From Oceanospirillum linum (GTDB lineage: Bacteria; Pseudomonadota; Gammaproteobacteria; Pseudomonadales; Halomonadaceae): DNA of 64,000 bases. This document shows, piece by piece, positions 38,920 through 48,911 of this stretch. The notes beneath the pieces are model-generated. The model saw nothing but the letters and a program-made list of their open reading frames with translations. It ran no database searches and was not told the DNA's origin. Numbering within the stretch: the stretch's first letter is position 1; every line of letters begins with the position of its first letter. A program made the position numbers and the translations under genes. The stretch covers positions 930,001 to 994,000 of the forward strand of contig NZ_MTSD02000001.1 in NCBI RefSeq assembly GCF_001995095.2, given 5' to 3'.

Positions 38920-40242
38920 TTAGTTTTTCGCCGACTTAGCAACCGACCTCTTTTTACGAACACCTTTCCGCCTTGCCCGATATTTAAACAGCCAGAGCCT
39001 AAGAGCCGTTACTGCCAACCAAACAGAAGCCACCATCAGCAGCAAGCTTAACATTCTGCTCCACCAACCCAGCTCCGACTTATGCACCGCCTCAAAACCA
39101 GCGGTCATGACATCCACTTTACTCGCCCCTGTCGCCTGAAAACGCGCCAGCAGCTCACCGCTGTGCGCATCAAACCAAACACTGGTCTTAGCGCTCTCAT
39201 CCGAATAGTCCAGCGAAGAGTAACTACGATACAGATAAGTGCCTTTAAAAGCGGAATGAGATAAACCAACTGGCTGTAGCCGTTCAAAGCCTTGCTCTTT
39301 CGCCCACATCTCCGTCAGGTGCTGCCCCGTGGCTACCGCCAGCTCAAGGCTCATCGGTTGTACCTGCCCCAAAGATGAGGTCTCGATAGCTTTATGGGAT
39401 AGCTGCCTCTGATTAAGAGGGTCAAATATCCCATAATACACAGGCTTTAAGTTGTAACTCAGCCCGGACAACAGAAAAACAACCACCAGCGGCGTAAACA
39501 CCAGCCCGAGCCAACGATGGTTAAAAAAGTCATTCTGAAACCGGCTTTTCCCTTTTCGATATTTCCAAAAGCTAAGCCAGTGCAGCAGATCCTGTCGCCA
39601 TTGTTTTTTGCTCTTATTCGAATACCGGAGAGCGCTGTGGTGTGGCCAGCTCAGATACATACCCACAGGAATCATCAGCAACCAAGCCAATGTCAGCCAG
39701 CCCAGAATCACCCGTCCCTCCTGTCCAGCCAATACCGAATAATGCAGTTTGTAGATCAACGGCATCAGGTTCAACAGCGGCTGCTCTACCGAAAATACCC
39801 CCCACTTGCGCCCGCCCAGCACCTCTCCGCTGTACGGGTTCACAAAGATCTGGTTATGGACTGGAGCGTGGTAATGACCAACGTCATTCCGCATTCCGGC
39901 AATCCAGAACACAGCCGCAGGCTGCACACCGCTCTTCCGCACCTGCTGATAACCTGATTCTTTATAAAAACTCAGATCAAACCAGCTGATTCGGGCCTGT
40001 GGATAAGCGGTTTGAATCCGTTTTTGCAACTGCCCAACCGACAGAGGCTGAGTATACAGGTCATACTGCTCAATCAGCATCAGATCAGCATTCAACCACT
40101 GATCCAGCTCCTGTTTATAAACCAGCAAGCCACCAGTCAGGGATAACAACAGCACCGGCAGAATCAGCAACAGCCCCAGCCAGCGGTGGAGCAGGAGGAA
40201 GGTGTGGCGGTTTAGGATAAGAGCAACCTCGATGATAAAAAT
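38920..40242 (-). CDS. PepSY-associated membrane protein lacking a normal start codon
   Basis: A four-helix PepSY_TM-family protein, thought to act in siderophore or heme reduction at the inner membrane, with PepSY modules in the long periplasmic loop. The family's conserved start region, L-L-L-H-R-W-L-G-L-L-L-I-L-P-V, is translated upstream of the first usable codon, a TTG at 40170. In the open frame back to the stop at 40279-40281 there is no ATG, GTG or TTG ahead of that block. An ATT at 40240-40242 after GAAAG is the only plausible site I can point to. The 5' end may have been cut off by the adjacent Abi-like gene, whose stop is at 40256-40258. Confidence 0.75.
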   Translation of the reverse strand: MFIIEVALILNRHTFLLLHRWLGLLLILPVLLLSLTGGLLVYKQELDQWLNADLMLIEQYDLYTQPLSVGQLQKRIQTAYPQARISWFDLSFYKESGYQQVRKSGVQPAAVFWIAGMRNDVGHYHAPVHNQIFVNPYSGEVLGGRKWGVFSVEQPLLNLMPLIYKLHYSVLAGQEGRVILGWLTLAWLLMIPVGMYLSWPHHSALRYSNKSKKQWRQDLLHWLSFWKYRKGKSRFQNDFFNHRWLGLVFTPLVVVFLLSGLSYNLKPVYYGIFDPLNQRQLSHKAIETSSLGQVQPMSLELAVATGQHLTEMWAKEQGFERLQPVGLSHSAFKGTYLYRSYSSLDYSDESAKTSVWFDAHSGELLARFQATGASKVDVMTAGFEAVHKSELGWWSRMLSLLLMVASVWLAVTALRLWLFKYRARRKGVRKKRSVAKSAKN

Positions 40243-40255
40243 TCTTTCAAAAGTA

Positions 40256-41293
40256 TCAGTATCGGCGATGCGCCTTAGCTACAACACCCAATACAGCCTC
40301 ATCTTTGACTACAATATAAGCAGTTCTTTTTTTCAGGACATTACTAGCTTTACTCAGGCTTTCAGTACCGCTACACACTGAAAAGTTATCAGCCAACGCC
40401 TGCTCTTCTATCAACTGACCAAGCTCTTTCTCCCTCAAATCAACTACAAGCTCCCCTGCCTGCTGGAAAGATAAAAGATAAGATGCAATATGCTGAGCCT
40501 CTACAACAGCCATTAGGTCACCGGAAACATCACAGCACAGTAAAAATCTTGCTGCAGGCAACTGATTTAAAGCCATAGTAACCGGAACGACCCCAAAATC
40601 AGCATCACATCGATCCTTAAAGAAAGGTGAAAACTCACCATTCTTAGAAGGTCTTGTACGCAAGATCTGATTCACGGTTGAGTAGTGCTTTACCCATTCT
40701 GCAGTCTCCTTGCAAAACCAACCAATGACATTAAGAATCTGACTGTGTTGGGCAGAGATATTTTCCTTATGAATAGGCTCATGATGAGCAATTCTGTTTC
40801 TAAATTTATTCAGATCACGAACTATCTTCTGAAACTCTTTACGTGTTGTTTTTTCCGCATTGGGTAACAAATCACTCATATGCTTTTGCCAAAAAGGCCT
40901 GTCATACTCCGGACGGAAAAGATTCGACCAAAAATCAAATGTCAGTGTTGCCACCACATCATTTAAGCTCGCTGACTTGGCTCGTGCGATTCCTTTATCC
41001 AGGGCATCAGAGCTATCTTTAGACAAAACAGCCCGAAAATAAGATTCATGTAGCCAATTTGAACCAAACTCTGCGCTAAAAACAGCACTCATATGATTCC
41101 GCAAAGACACTTCCAAAACATGCAACGGAAACAAAAATGCCTTAGATAATCTAGCGTTATAGAGGTATAGGTTAAAAGCGTACTCTTCAGAATAACCCGC
41201 ACTCTTTAGATAAGGAGCTAGCCGACCTTCAGACAAGCTTGCTCGAAGCGGAGTAAAACTTTGGTATGGATACGGCAGTTGACTTTCAGCCAT
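40256..41293 (-). CDS. Abi-family HEPN protein with C-terminal CBS-like pair
   Basis: A 345-residue soluble protein. Residues about 20-200 match the Abi_2/AbiD/AbiF group. The HEPN RNase motif R-N-x3-H is present as F164-R165-N-R-I-A-H170-H-E-P-I. Residues about 231-276 and 294-343 look like two CBS domains (A-A-R-F-L-L-C-C-D-V-S-G-D-L-M-A-V-V and T-A-Y-I-V-V-K-D-E-A-V-L-G-V-V-A), which usually bind adenine or guanine nucleotides. The CBS reading is by eye. The gene lies downstream of guaB-guaA, past a terminator, and is AT-richer than its neighbours. The likely role is phage defence by RNA cleavage (inference). Confidence 0.7.
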   Translation of the reverse strand: MAESQLPYPYQSFTPLRASLSEGRLAPYLKSAGYSEEYAFNLYLYNARLSKAFLFPLHVLEVSLRNHMSAVFSAEFGSNWLHESYFRAVLSKDSSDALDKGIARAKSASLNDVVATLTFDFWSNLFRPEYDRPFWQKHMSDLLPNAEKTTRKEFQKIVRDLNKFRNRIAHHEPIHKENISAQHSQILNVIGWFCKETAEWVKHYSTVNQILRTRPSKNGEFSPFFKDRCDADFGVVPVTMALNQLPAARFLLCCDVSGDLMAVVEAQHIASYLLSFQQAGELVVDLREKELGQLIEEQALADNFSVCSGTESLSKASNVLKKRTAYIVVKDEAVLGVVAKAHRRY

Positions 41294-41378
41294 GAAGAAC
41301 TAAAATCCTAGTCAGAGCAGTTGGAGAGGTCCCTCTGGTTGAAAAATCAACTACGCACCACCAACAATCTATATAGAG

Positions 41379-41411
41379 CCCCGAGACAGATGACTTTCAT
41401 CCCTCTCGGGG
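41379..41411 (+). terminator. Orphan plus-strand terminator
   Basis: CCCCGAGA (41379-41386) pairs with TCTCGGGG (41404-41411) and is followed by TTTCGCTTTTT on the plus strand. No plus-strand gene precedes it in the window. Confidence 0.55.
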
Positions 41412-41495
41412 TTTCGCTTTTTCAGGGCATGTTAAAATATGCCTGAGTCTAATACCAGCATATCGCAACGTGCATTCAATCCCCTGAAAAACAAA

Positions 41496-41521
41496 AAACC
41501 CCTGAATTTCTTCAGGGGTTT
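41496..41521 (-). terminator. guaA: Terminator of guaA
   Basis: AAACCCCTGAA (41496-41506) and TTCAGGGGTTT (41511-41521) around TTTC. On the minus strand the stem is followed by TTTTT, 48 bases after the guaA stop. Confidence 0.85.
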
Positions 41522-41568
41522 CTTTGTATCAGCTAACTGATATCAGTGGACTTATTCCAGAGGAACAG

Positions 41569-43146
<1,578 letters not shown>

Positions 43147-43302
43147 TATTTTACCAACCCATCAATAAAGTAACGGTCTGCCCGGGATGAACAGCCTGTA
43201 TAAAGTGGTCGTCCGGCCAGCAGCAGGTGCTGTTCCGGGAATCATTCGTGCGCCTGCGCCGACGCGTTATTCCGGCATGACATGCCAGGCATGCCTTAAA
43301 TC

Positions 43303-43329
43303 AAAAGTGGGGCGCAATGCCCCACTTTT
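43303..43329 (-). terminator. Terminator between guaB and guaA
   Basis: AAAAGTGGGGC (43303-43313), five-base loop, GCCCCACTTTT (43319-43329), just after the guaB stop. Confidence 0.8.
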
Positions 43330-43346
43330 CAGTACCGGTTAACAGA

Positions 43347-44816
43347 TCAACTCACCCGATAATTCGGAGCTTCTTTGGTGATCTGTACATCATGTACGTG
43401 GGACTCCATCATGCCGGCACCTGTGATCTTCACAAATTCAGGCTTGGTACGCATGGTCTGAATATCACCACTTCCGGTATACCCCATGGACGAGCGCAGA
43501 CCGCCCATCAACTGATGCACGATAGCCGTCATAGAGCCTTTATAAGGCACACGACCTTCAATACCTTCCGGAACCAGCTTCTCTACGCCAGCATCTTTAT
43601 CCTGGAAGTAGCGGTCACTGGAGCCCTGAGCCTGCGACATAGCACCCATAGAGCCCATACCACGGTAGGACTTGTAAGAGCGGCCCTGATATAGCTCGAT
43701 CTCGCCCGGTGCTTCTTCAGTACCAGCCAGAAGGCCACCGACCATGACAACGCTGGCACCGGCAACGATCGCTTTAGCCAGATCACCAGAGAAGCGAACA
43801 CCACCGTCAGCAATCACAGGAATATCGTATTTTTCCAGTGCAGAAGAAACATTCGCTACTGCAGAGATCTGAGGTACGCCAACACCTGCAACAATACGGG
43901 TGGTACAGATAGAGCCAGGACCAATACCCACTTTAACCGCATCAGCACCGGCTTCAGCCAGCGCAACGGCAGCTTCAGCTGTTGCAATGTTGCCACCGAT
44001 GACCTGAACCTGAGGGAAGTTCTCTTTCACCCAGCGAACACGCTCGATAACACCTTTCGAATGGCCATGGGCGGTATCAACCACGATCACATCAACGCCG
44101 GCCTCAACCAGAGCAGTAACACGATCAGGGGTTTCAGCACCTGTACCGACTGCAGCACCCACACGCAGACGACCATCTTCATCTTTGCAGGCACTCGGGT
44201 AAGTACGAGCTTTCTCGATATCTTTAACGGTCACCAGACCCTGCAGATGGAACTCATCATCCACAACCAGTATTTTTTCGATACGGTGCTGGTGCAGCTT
44301 AGCTTTAATCTCATCCAGGGATGTGCCCTGCTTAACCGTTACAAGTTTTTCTTTTGGGGTCATGATGTTGGCAACAACATCATCCAGATTCGGTTTGAAG
44401 CGAAAATCACGACTGGTTACGATACCTACCAGCTCATCACCGTCTACAACTGGCATACCAGAAAAGCGAGTATCAGCTGTTAGGGCAAGCACTTCGCTTA
44501 CTCTTGTAGAGGGCGTTACCGTTACAGGATCTTTAACGATAACACTTTCGTATTTCTTAACCTGACGCACTTGCTGAGCCTGCTGAGCAATGGTCATATT
44601 TTTATGGATAATACCGATACCACCTTCCTGCGCCATCGCGATTGCTAAGCGAGATTCAGTAACAGTATCCATCGCCGCAGATACCAGCGGGATATTAAGA
44701 GAGATACCACGGGTGATTCGTGTCTTCAGGCTGACGTCATTCGGGAGGACGTCTGAGTAACCTGGAACCAGCAAAACATCATCAAAGGTGAGTGCTTCTT
44801 GAGCAATACGTAACAT
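43347..44816 (-). CDS. guaB: Inosine-5'-monophosphate dehydrogenase
   Basis: A 489-residue IMPDH, the NAD-dependent step from IMP to XMP. It has a TIM barrel with an inserted CBS pair (about 95-205), catalytic cysteine in G-P-G-S-I-C-T-T-R, and the flap motif [10 protein letters not shown]. The frame is open to 44864, but [14 protein letters not shown] at 44816 is the standard IMPDH N-terminus. It is divergent from xseA with 189 bases between, matching the order in E. coli. Confidence 0.97.
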   Translation of the reverse strand: MLRIAQEALTFDDVLLVPGYSDVLPNDVSLKTRITRGISLNIPLVSAAMDTVTESRLAIAMAQEGGIGIIHKNMTIAQQAQQVRQVKKYESVIVKDPVTVTPSTRVSEVLALTADTRFSGMPVVDGDELVGIVTSRDFRFKPNLDDVVANIMTPKEKLVTVKQGTSLDEIKAKLHQHRIEKILVVDDEFHLQGLVTVKDIEKARTYPSACKDEDGRLRVGAAVGTGAETPDRVTALVEAGVDVIVVDTAHGHSKGVIERVRWVKENFPQVQVIGGNIATAEAAVALAEAGADAVKVGIGPGSICTTRIVAGVGVPQISAVANVSSALEKYDIPVIADGGVRFSGDLAKAIVAGASVVMVGGLLAGTEEAPGEIELYQGRSYKSYRGMGSMGAMSQAQGSSDRYFQDKDAGVEKLVPEGIEGRVPYKGSMTAIVHQLMGGLRSSMGYTGSGDIQTMRTKPEFVKITGAGMMESHVHDVQITKEAPNYRVS

Positions 44817-45005
44817 ATTCCGCGAGCCTGCTGAAGAGTGAGGATAGAAAGAAGAATAACCCAATATTTTATCGTAACTGTTTTTCCGGGTAAACCGCTA
44901 TTAGACTAGGATTGTTCTCTTTTACCGTCATACACTGTAAAAAACGACTAACACCAGCAGCACCGAAACGATGAATCGCTAAAAAAATGCCAAACGGAGT
45001 AAAAA

Positions 45006-46541
45006 ATGCCTGACCAGCCTCCAGCGAATTTCACCCATGGGCAGGATGAGATATTTAAGCAACCCGCGACACCGGCCATCCCTGAGCGAAAAGTGTTAAC
45101 CGTCAGCCAGCTGAACCGACAAGCCCGTCAGTTGCTTGAAAAGCAATTTGCCCTGATCGTGGTAGAGGGTGAAATATCTAACCTCAGCACCCCGGGTTCT
45201 GGTCATTTGTACTTCAGCCTGAAAGACGAAAAAAGCCAGGTACGCTGTGCGATGTTTCGCAACCGGGCAGGCCTTTTAGCATTCCGCCCGAAAAATGGCG
45301 ATAAAGTTCAGCTGCACGCTAAAGTCAGCCTTTACGAGGGACGCGGGGATTTTCAGCTGATCGCCGAAACCATGGAGGAGCAGGGACGCGGCGCTCTGAT
45401 CCGGGCTTTTGAAGCCCTGAAATTTAAGCTAAAAGAGGAAGGACTATTCGACCGCAGCCGCAAAAAGCCTCTGCCTCCAATCCCGAATGTCATCGGCCTG
45501 ATCACCTCTCCAACAGGCGCTGCCATTCGGGATATGCTGATTGTACTCAAACGACGCTTCCCTCTGGCAGAAATTGTTGTCTATCCTGCCACTGTTCAGG
45601 GCAATGAGGCTCCGGATACCATCACACGGGCCATTGAACTGGCTCATCTGCACGGCAAAAGTGACCTGCTGATTATTGGTCGCGGTGGCGGTAGCCTGGA
45701 AGATCTGCAGGCTTTTAATGATGAGCGGGTTGCCCGGGCGATCTCAGCCAGCTATATCCCTACCGTCAGTGCCGTTGGCCATGAAACCGACATCACCATT
45801 GCCGATTATATCGCAGACTACAGAGCTCCGACGCCATCTGCTGCCGCAGAGCAAGTCAGTCCCGATCTTACCCAGTGGCAACAATGGCTAACTCAATCGG
45901 AAGCGACACTACATCGTCAGATAGAGCGCCAGCTACAAAATAATCAACAGGGCCTGGACCATCTGGCACACCGTTATCAGCGCTGCCTTGGTGGGCTCCA
46001 GCAACAGAGAAAACAGCTTACCCATATAGAACAGCGGCTGATTCAGGGTATGAAAAACCAGCTCTCCAGAAAACAGCAGCAACTGGATAAAAATTCGGGT
46101 CGGCTAAAACACCCCAAAACAGAACTGCACCAGCAGCAACAACAACTGAACAACCTGAAGCAGCAACTACTTCGCACTCACGAGTATCAGTCCCGACACC
46201 ATCACCAACAACTGCAGCAGCTACAGAACCGGCTTTGGCGGGCAGCACCTGCCAAAGGCATTCAGAATCAGCAATCTCAATTACATAAGCTATCACTAAG
46301 CTTACAAAAAGCATGGCAACACCAACTTGAAGGCCGCCAACAAAAACTGGCAGAGTTAAGTCACCGACTTCAAACCGTCAGTCCTTTGGCAACCTTGTCA
46401 CGGGGATATGCCATCGTTCAGGATGACAAAGGTAATATTGTTCGTCATTATCAGGATGTTAATCAGGGGGATCATGTCTGTGCCCGACTGGCTACAGGTG
46501 TATTACACTGCAAAGTTATGGCGCAAGATGCCGATAACTAG
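45006..46541 (+). CDS. xseA: Exodeoxyribonuclease VII large subunit
   Basis: A 511-residue subunit. The N-terminal OB fold (about 20-115) contains V-E-G-E-I-S-N-L and S-G-H-L-Y-F-S-L-K-D. The catalytic block G-R-G-G-G-S-L-E-D-L-Q-A-F-N-D-E and A-V-G-H-E-T-D-I-T-I is complete. The long glutamine-rich coiled coil (about 275-440) typical of the large subunit follows. GGAG precedes the ATG. xseB is not in the window. Confidence 0.96.
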   Translation: MPDQPPANFTHGQDEIFKQPATPAIPERKVLTVSQLNRQARQLLEKQFALIVVEGEISNLSTPGSGHLYFSLKDEKSQVRCAMFRNRAGLLAFRPKNGDKVQLHAKVSLYEGRGDFQLIAETMEEQGRGALIRAFEALKFKLKEEGLFDRSRKKPLPPIPNVIGLITSPTGAAIRDMLIVLKRRFPLAEIVVYPATVQGNEAPDTITRAIELAHLHGKSDLLIIGRGGGSLEDLQAFNDERVARAISASYIPTVSAVGHETDITIADYIADYRAPTPSAAAEQVSPDLTQWQQWLTQSEATLHRQIERQLQNNQQGLDHLAHRYQRCLGGLQQQRKQLTHIEQRLIQGMKNQLSRKQQQLDKNSGRLKHPKTELHQQQQQLNNLKQQLLRTHEYQSRHHHQQLQQLQNRLWRAAPAKGIQNQQSQLHKLSLSLQKAWQHQLEGRQQKLAELSHRLQTVSPLATLSRGYAIVQDDKGNIVRHYQDVNQGDHVCARLATGVLHCKVMAQDADN

Positions 46542-46577
46542 TCACTGAAGAACAATTGCGCTGTTAAGGGGAAGAAG

Positions 46578-47585
46578 ATGCGCCGAACAATAAAGACCAG
46601 ACGTTCCGGATTTCATATATTTAGTACCAACAACGGGACTGGCAGGCTTCGCTCTTTTCTGTGTCGCAAAACAGCCATACTCAGAATTCCAGCACTGACC
46701 GTGCTGCTGGTTCTGGGGTTCAGCCTAAGCGCAATAAGTCGGGCGGACACTATCTCCAGCTACAAACCCAAGCCAGACCCTATGCCGGGAGGCGTAGCCG
46801 TTATTGAGCTGCCAGTTTCCCTCGGCACCGAAGAAGAGCCTGTTGTCTACTTTCAGGGCAGACGGGTTTTTGTAAAAAATCACCCCTATAACCAAAAAAG
46901 CGATAACCGCTGGATTACCTGGGTGGGAATCCCTCTGAACACCCAGCCTGGCAAGGTGCCTCTGCTGATAGAGCAGCCAAACGGCCGCAATCGTGAAATC
47001 ATGATTAATATCCGCCCCTCTAAACACAGCGAGCGCTACCTGGTTAGCCGAAAACCCATTCAGAAAAATCTATCCGCTGCTCAACAGCAACAAATTATGA
47101 ACGATGCAGATCTGATTAAGCGCCTGACACAGCAGCGTAGCGGATTAAAGCCAGATACTCGGCCGTTTATGCACCCGACACGAGGAGAGGTCATCCGCCC
47201 TTTCGGTGACCAAACGTATCTGAACGGCGAGCTGCTGGATAGCCATAATGGTATTGACCTCAGTGGCCAACGAGCCAATGCGCCCGCAGGTGGTAAAGTT
47301 GTGCTGATAAAAGACCTGTTCTACGGTGGAAAAACGGTTCTGATTGATCATGGCCGTGGGCTTTTCACTCAGTACAGCCACCTTGCAAGCGTCAATGTGC
47401 GTGTCCGTGAGGGGCAGCGCATTCGCCGGGGCGAAGAGATCGGAAAAATAGGCAGATCAGGCCACCGTATCGATATTGGCAAGGACTACGCGGCCGATAT
47501 TACGCAGCCTCATCTTCACTGGAGCGTCAGCCTGAATGGTGTGTTTGTTAATCCTGAGCTGTTTCTGGATAAAGCAGCTCGCTAG
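46578..47585 (+). CDS. M23 (LytM) family peptidoglycan endopeptidase
   Basis: A 335-residue exported protein with a signal peptide/anchor at about 38-57. The C-terminal LytM zinc peptidase (about 205-325) has H-N-G-I-D-L-S near residue 224 and H-L-H-W-S-V near the end, which are the zinc and catalytic histidine positions. Such proteins cut peptide cross-links or activate amidases, depending on whether the full zinc set is present; here both ends of the metal site are visible. The N-terminal 60-150 region is a family-specific domain of this lineage. Confidence 0.88.
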   Translation: MRRTIKTRRSGFHIFSTNNGTGRLRSFLCRKTAILRIPALTVLLVLGFSLSAISRADTISSYKPKPDPMPGGVAVIELPVSLGTEEEPVVYFQGRRVFVKNHPYNQKSDNRWITWVGIPLNTQPGKVPLLIEQPNGRNREIMINIRPSKHSERYLVSRKPIQKNLSAAQQQQIMNDADLIKRLTQQRSGLKPDTRPFMHPTRGEVIRPFGDQTYLNGELLDSHNGIDLSGQRANAPAGGKVVLIKDLFYGGKTVLIDHGRGLFTQYSHLASVNVRVREGQRIRRGEEIGKIGRSGHRIDIGKDYAADITQPHLHWSVSLNGVFVNPELFLDKAAR

Positions 47586-47683
47586 CTTCAGATGACCGAA
47601 AAAGGGTAACAAGACAACGCCAGATAACCGGTTAGTAAAAGTGACCGGTTGTAAAATGAAGTGCAGGACAGGATAAATCAACA

Positions 47684-47719
47684 ATCAGGCAGAACCACTA
47701 TCACTGGTAACTGCCTGAT
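47684..47719. terminator. Hairpin between M23 peptidase and rpmJ2
   Basis: ATCAGGCAG (47684-47692) pairs with CTGCCTGAT (47711-47719) around an 18-base loop that can form a small inner stem (ACCA/TGGT). Confidence 0.5.
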
Positions 47720-47735
47720 ATTCCAGACTTATTAT

Positions 47736-47879
47736 TCACGTACGTTTTCTAGCACTACCCTGACGGGCTTTAAAACGCGGGTTACTTTTACAGATAACAT
47801 AAAGACGCCCTCTGCGTTTAACTATTTGGCAGTCCGGGTGACGTAGCTTGGCTGTTTTTAATGAGCTGAGCACCTGCAT
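47736..47879 (-). CDS. rpmJ2: Ribosomal protein L36 type B (RpmJ2/YkgO)
   Basis: A 47-residue protein too short for typical gene callers. It reads M-Q-V-L-S-S-L-K, then [10 protein letters not shown], then [12 protein letters not shown], close to E. coli YkgO. Only two cysteines (17 and 30) remain, so the zinc ribbon of ordinary L36 is missing and the protein does not need zinc. AGGA lies seven bases before the ATG. It is 60 bases downstream of rpmE2 on the same strand and shares its Zur-controlled transcript. Confidence 0.95.
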   Translation of the reverse strand: MQVLSSLKTAKLRHPDCQIVKRRGRLYVICKSNPRFKARQGSARKRT

Positions 47880-47939
47880 AGATCCATCCTAGAATTACAT
47901 TATTGATAGGAATATGTTGGTAAAAGTGAACAAAAGCTA

Positions 47940-48203
47940 TCAATCAGCCTTTTTCAAACCACGGCTTCCAAAACGCTGTTTAAATCGTGCCACCCGCCCC
48001 TCACTACTCACCTTACGCTGCTCACCTGTATAAGCCGGATGAGATGCACTGGAAACATCCAGGTTATACAAAGGGTACGTTTTGCCATCCTCCCAGACAA
48101 TGGTTTCACTTGGTTTGCACGTTGAGCGAATACGAAACGTTTTACCGCAGCTGCCATCCCGGAACACAACATAATCATAATCCGGGTGAATATTCTTTTT
48201 CAT
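47940..48203 (-). CDS. rpmE2: Ribosomal protein L31 type B (RpmE2/YkgM)
   Basis: An 87-residue zinc-independent replacement for L31. It has the family blocks M-K-K-N-I-H-P-D-Y-D-Y-V-V-F-R-D and S-S-A-S-H-P-A-Y-T-G. Only two cysteines, at 19 and 29, are present and not as a zinc-binding quartet. The ATG at 48203 has AGGAGA seven bases upstream; the longer frame to 48227 lacks such a site. Expressed when zinc is scarce, it frees zinc from the normal proteins on the ribosome. Confidence 0.94.
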   Translation of the reverse strand: MKKNIHPDYDYVVFRDGSCGKTFRIRSTCKPSETIVWEDGKTYPLYNLDVSSASHPAYTGEQRKVSSEGRVARFKQRFGSRGLKKAD

Positions 48204-48232
48204 GGTCATTTCTCCTGATAGCCACAAACAAT

Positions 48233-48249
48233 ATGTTATAACGTAACAT
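48233..48249. promoter_or_regulatory. Zur-like operator upstream of rpmE2-rpmJ2
   Basis: ATGTTA-TAACG-TAACAT is an inverted repeat with perfect six-base arms, 30 bases upstream of rpmE2. It closely resembles the known Zur box built on TGTTATA-N-TATAACA. Zur represses these paralogues when zinc is available. Confidence 0.8.
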
Positions 48250-48456
48250 TAAATACAAATGAAAACAATTATCGTTTGCACAGGTAAAGGAAAACCAATA
48301 ACCTTAAAATCACCAGATTACTTGATGCACAACAAGTATAAGCAATAACTAAACAACAGAAACTCCCCTAGAATATAAGTGAACTAGAGGACAGGCTCAG
48401 ATTTAAAGCCAGCCCTTAAGACATGACCTTATGGCCTAATTACGGAGATCGCAGTC

Positions 48457-48768
48457 ATGGCAAATCAGTTCTTTCCCGACTTTGCATTATTCGCGAAGGT
48501 TATCCCCCAACCTGTGCCGGTACAAAAGGTACAACAACACTGGCTTGATGGAGTAAACAATCTCGTCAACCTGGAACTCGAAGCCATGATGGAATACAAC
48601 CATCTATGGTTCGACCTCTGGCAGGACTGTGCGTCCGGCGATAAGGAGGTATGTCACGAGCGCCTGATTGACCACTGGGCAGAGCATCACAAACTACTGA
48701 TGGACCACCAGAAGCGCCGTGAATCGGTAATAACCGAATGGAAAGAGCATATCGAAGAGGTTCTTTAA
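48457..48768 (+). CDS. Small helical protein of unknown function
   Basis: A 103-residue, soluble, tryptophan- and histidine-rich protein with an amphipathic helical pattern and no recognisable motif. GGAG precedes the ATG. It stands alone between rpmE2 (divergent) and a bidirectional terminator. The composition is vaguely phasin-like, which would suit a PHA producer, but this is only a guess. Confidence 0.6.
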   Translation: MANQFFPDFALFAKVIPQPVPVQKVQQHWLDGVNNLVNLELEAMMEYNHLWFDLWQDCASGDKEVCHERLIDHWAEHHKLLMDHQKRRESVITEWKEHIEEVL

Positions 48769-48830
48769 CCTCGTCAGGTTCAGGCAAGAGGTGATGCTCA
48801 GCTTTTAAGCCCGGATCTATGAGCAAAAGC

Positions 48831-48861
48831 AAAAATGGCCATCGCAATGATGGCCATTTTT
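48831..48861. terminator. Bidirectional terminator between 48457 gene and cysN
   Basis: AAAAATGGCCATC (48831-48843) pairs with GATGGCCATTTTT (48849-48861), five-base loop, with A/T runs at both ends. Confidence 0.9.
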
Positions 48862-48911
48862 TGTGTCTGTTCGCAACATATCAGAGTTCAGAATGGACTC
48901 CGGGAATGGGA

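Noticed and set aside
41321-41363. Intact tRNA gene (GGAGAGGT... GCACCACCA)
   Set aside because: Only about 43 bases between the parts, no anticodon arm and no regular T loop; at most a remnant.
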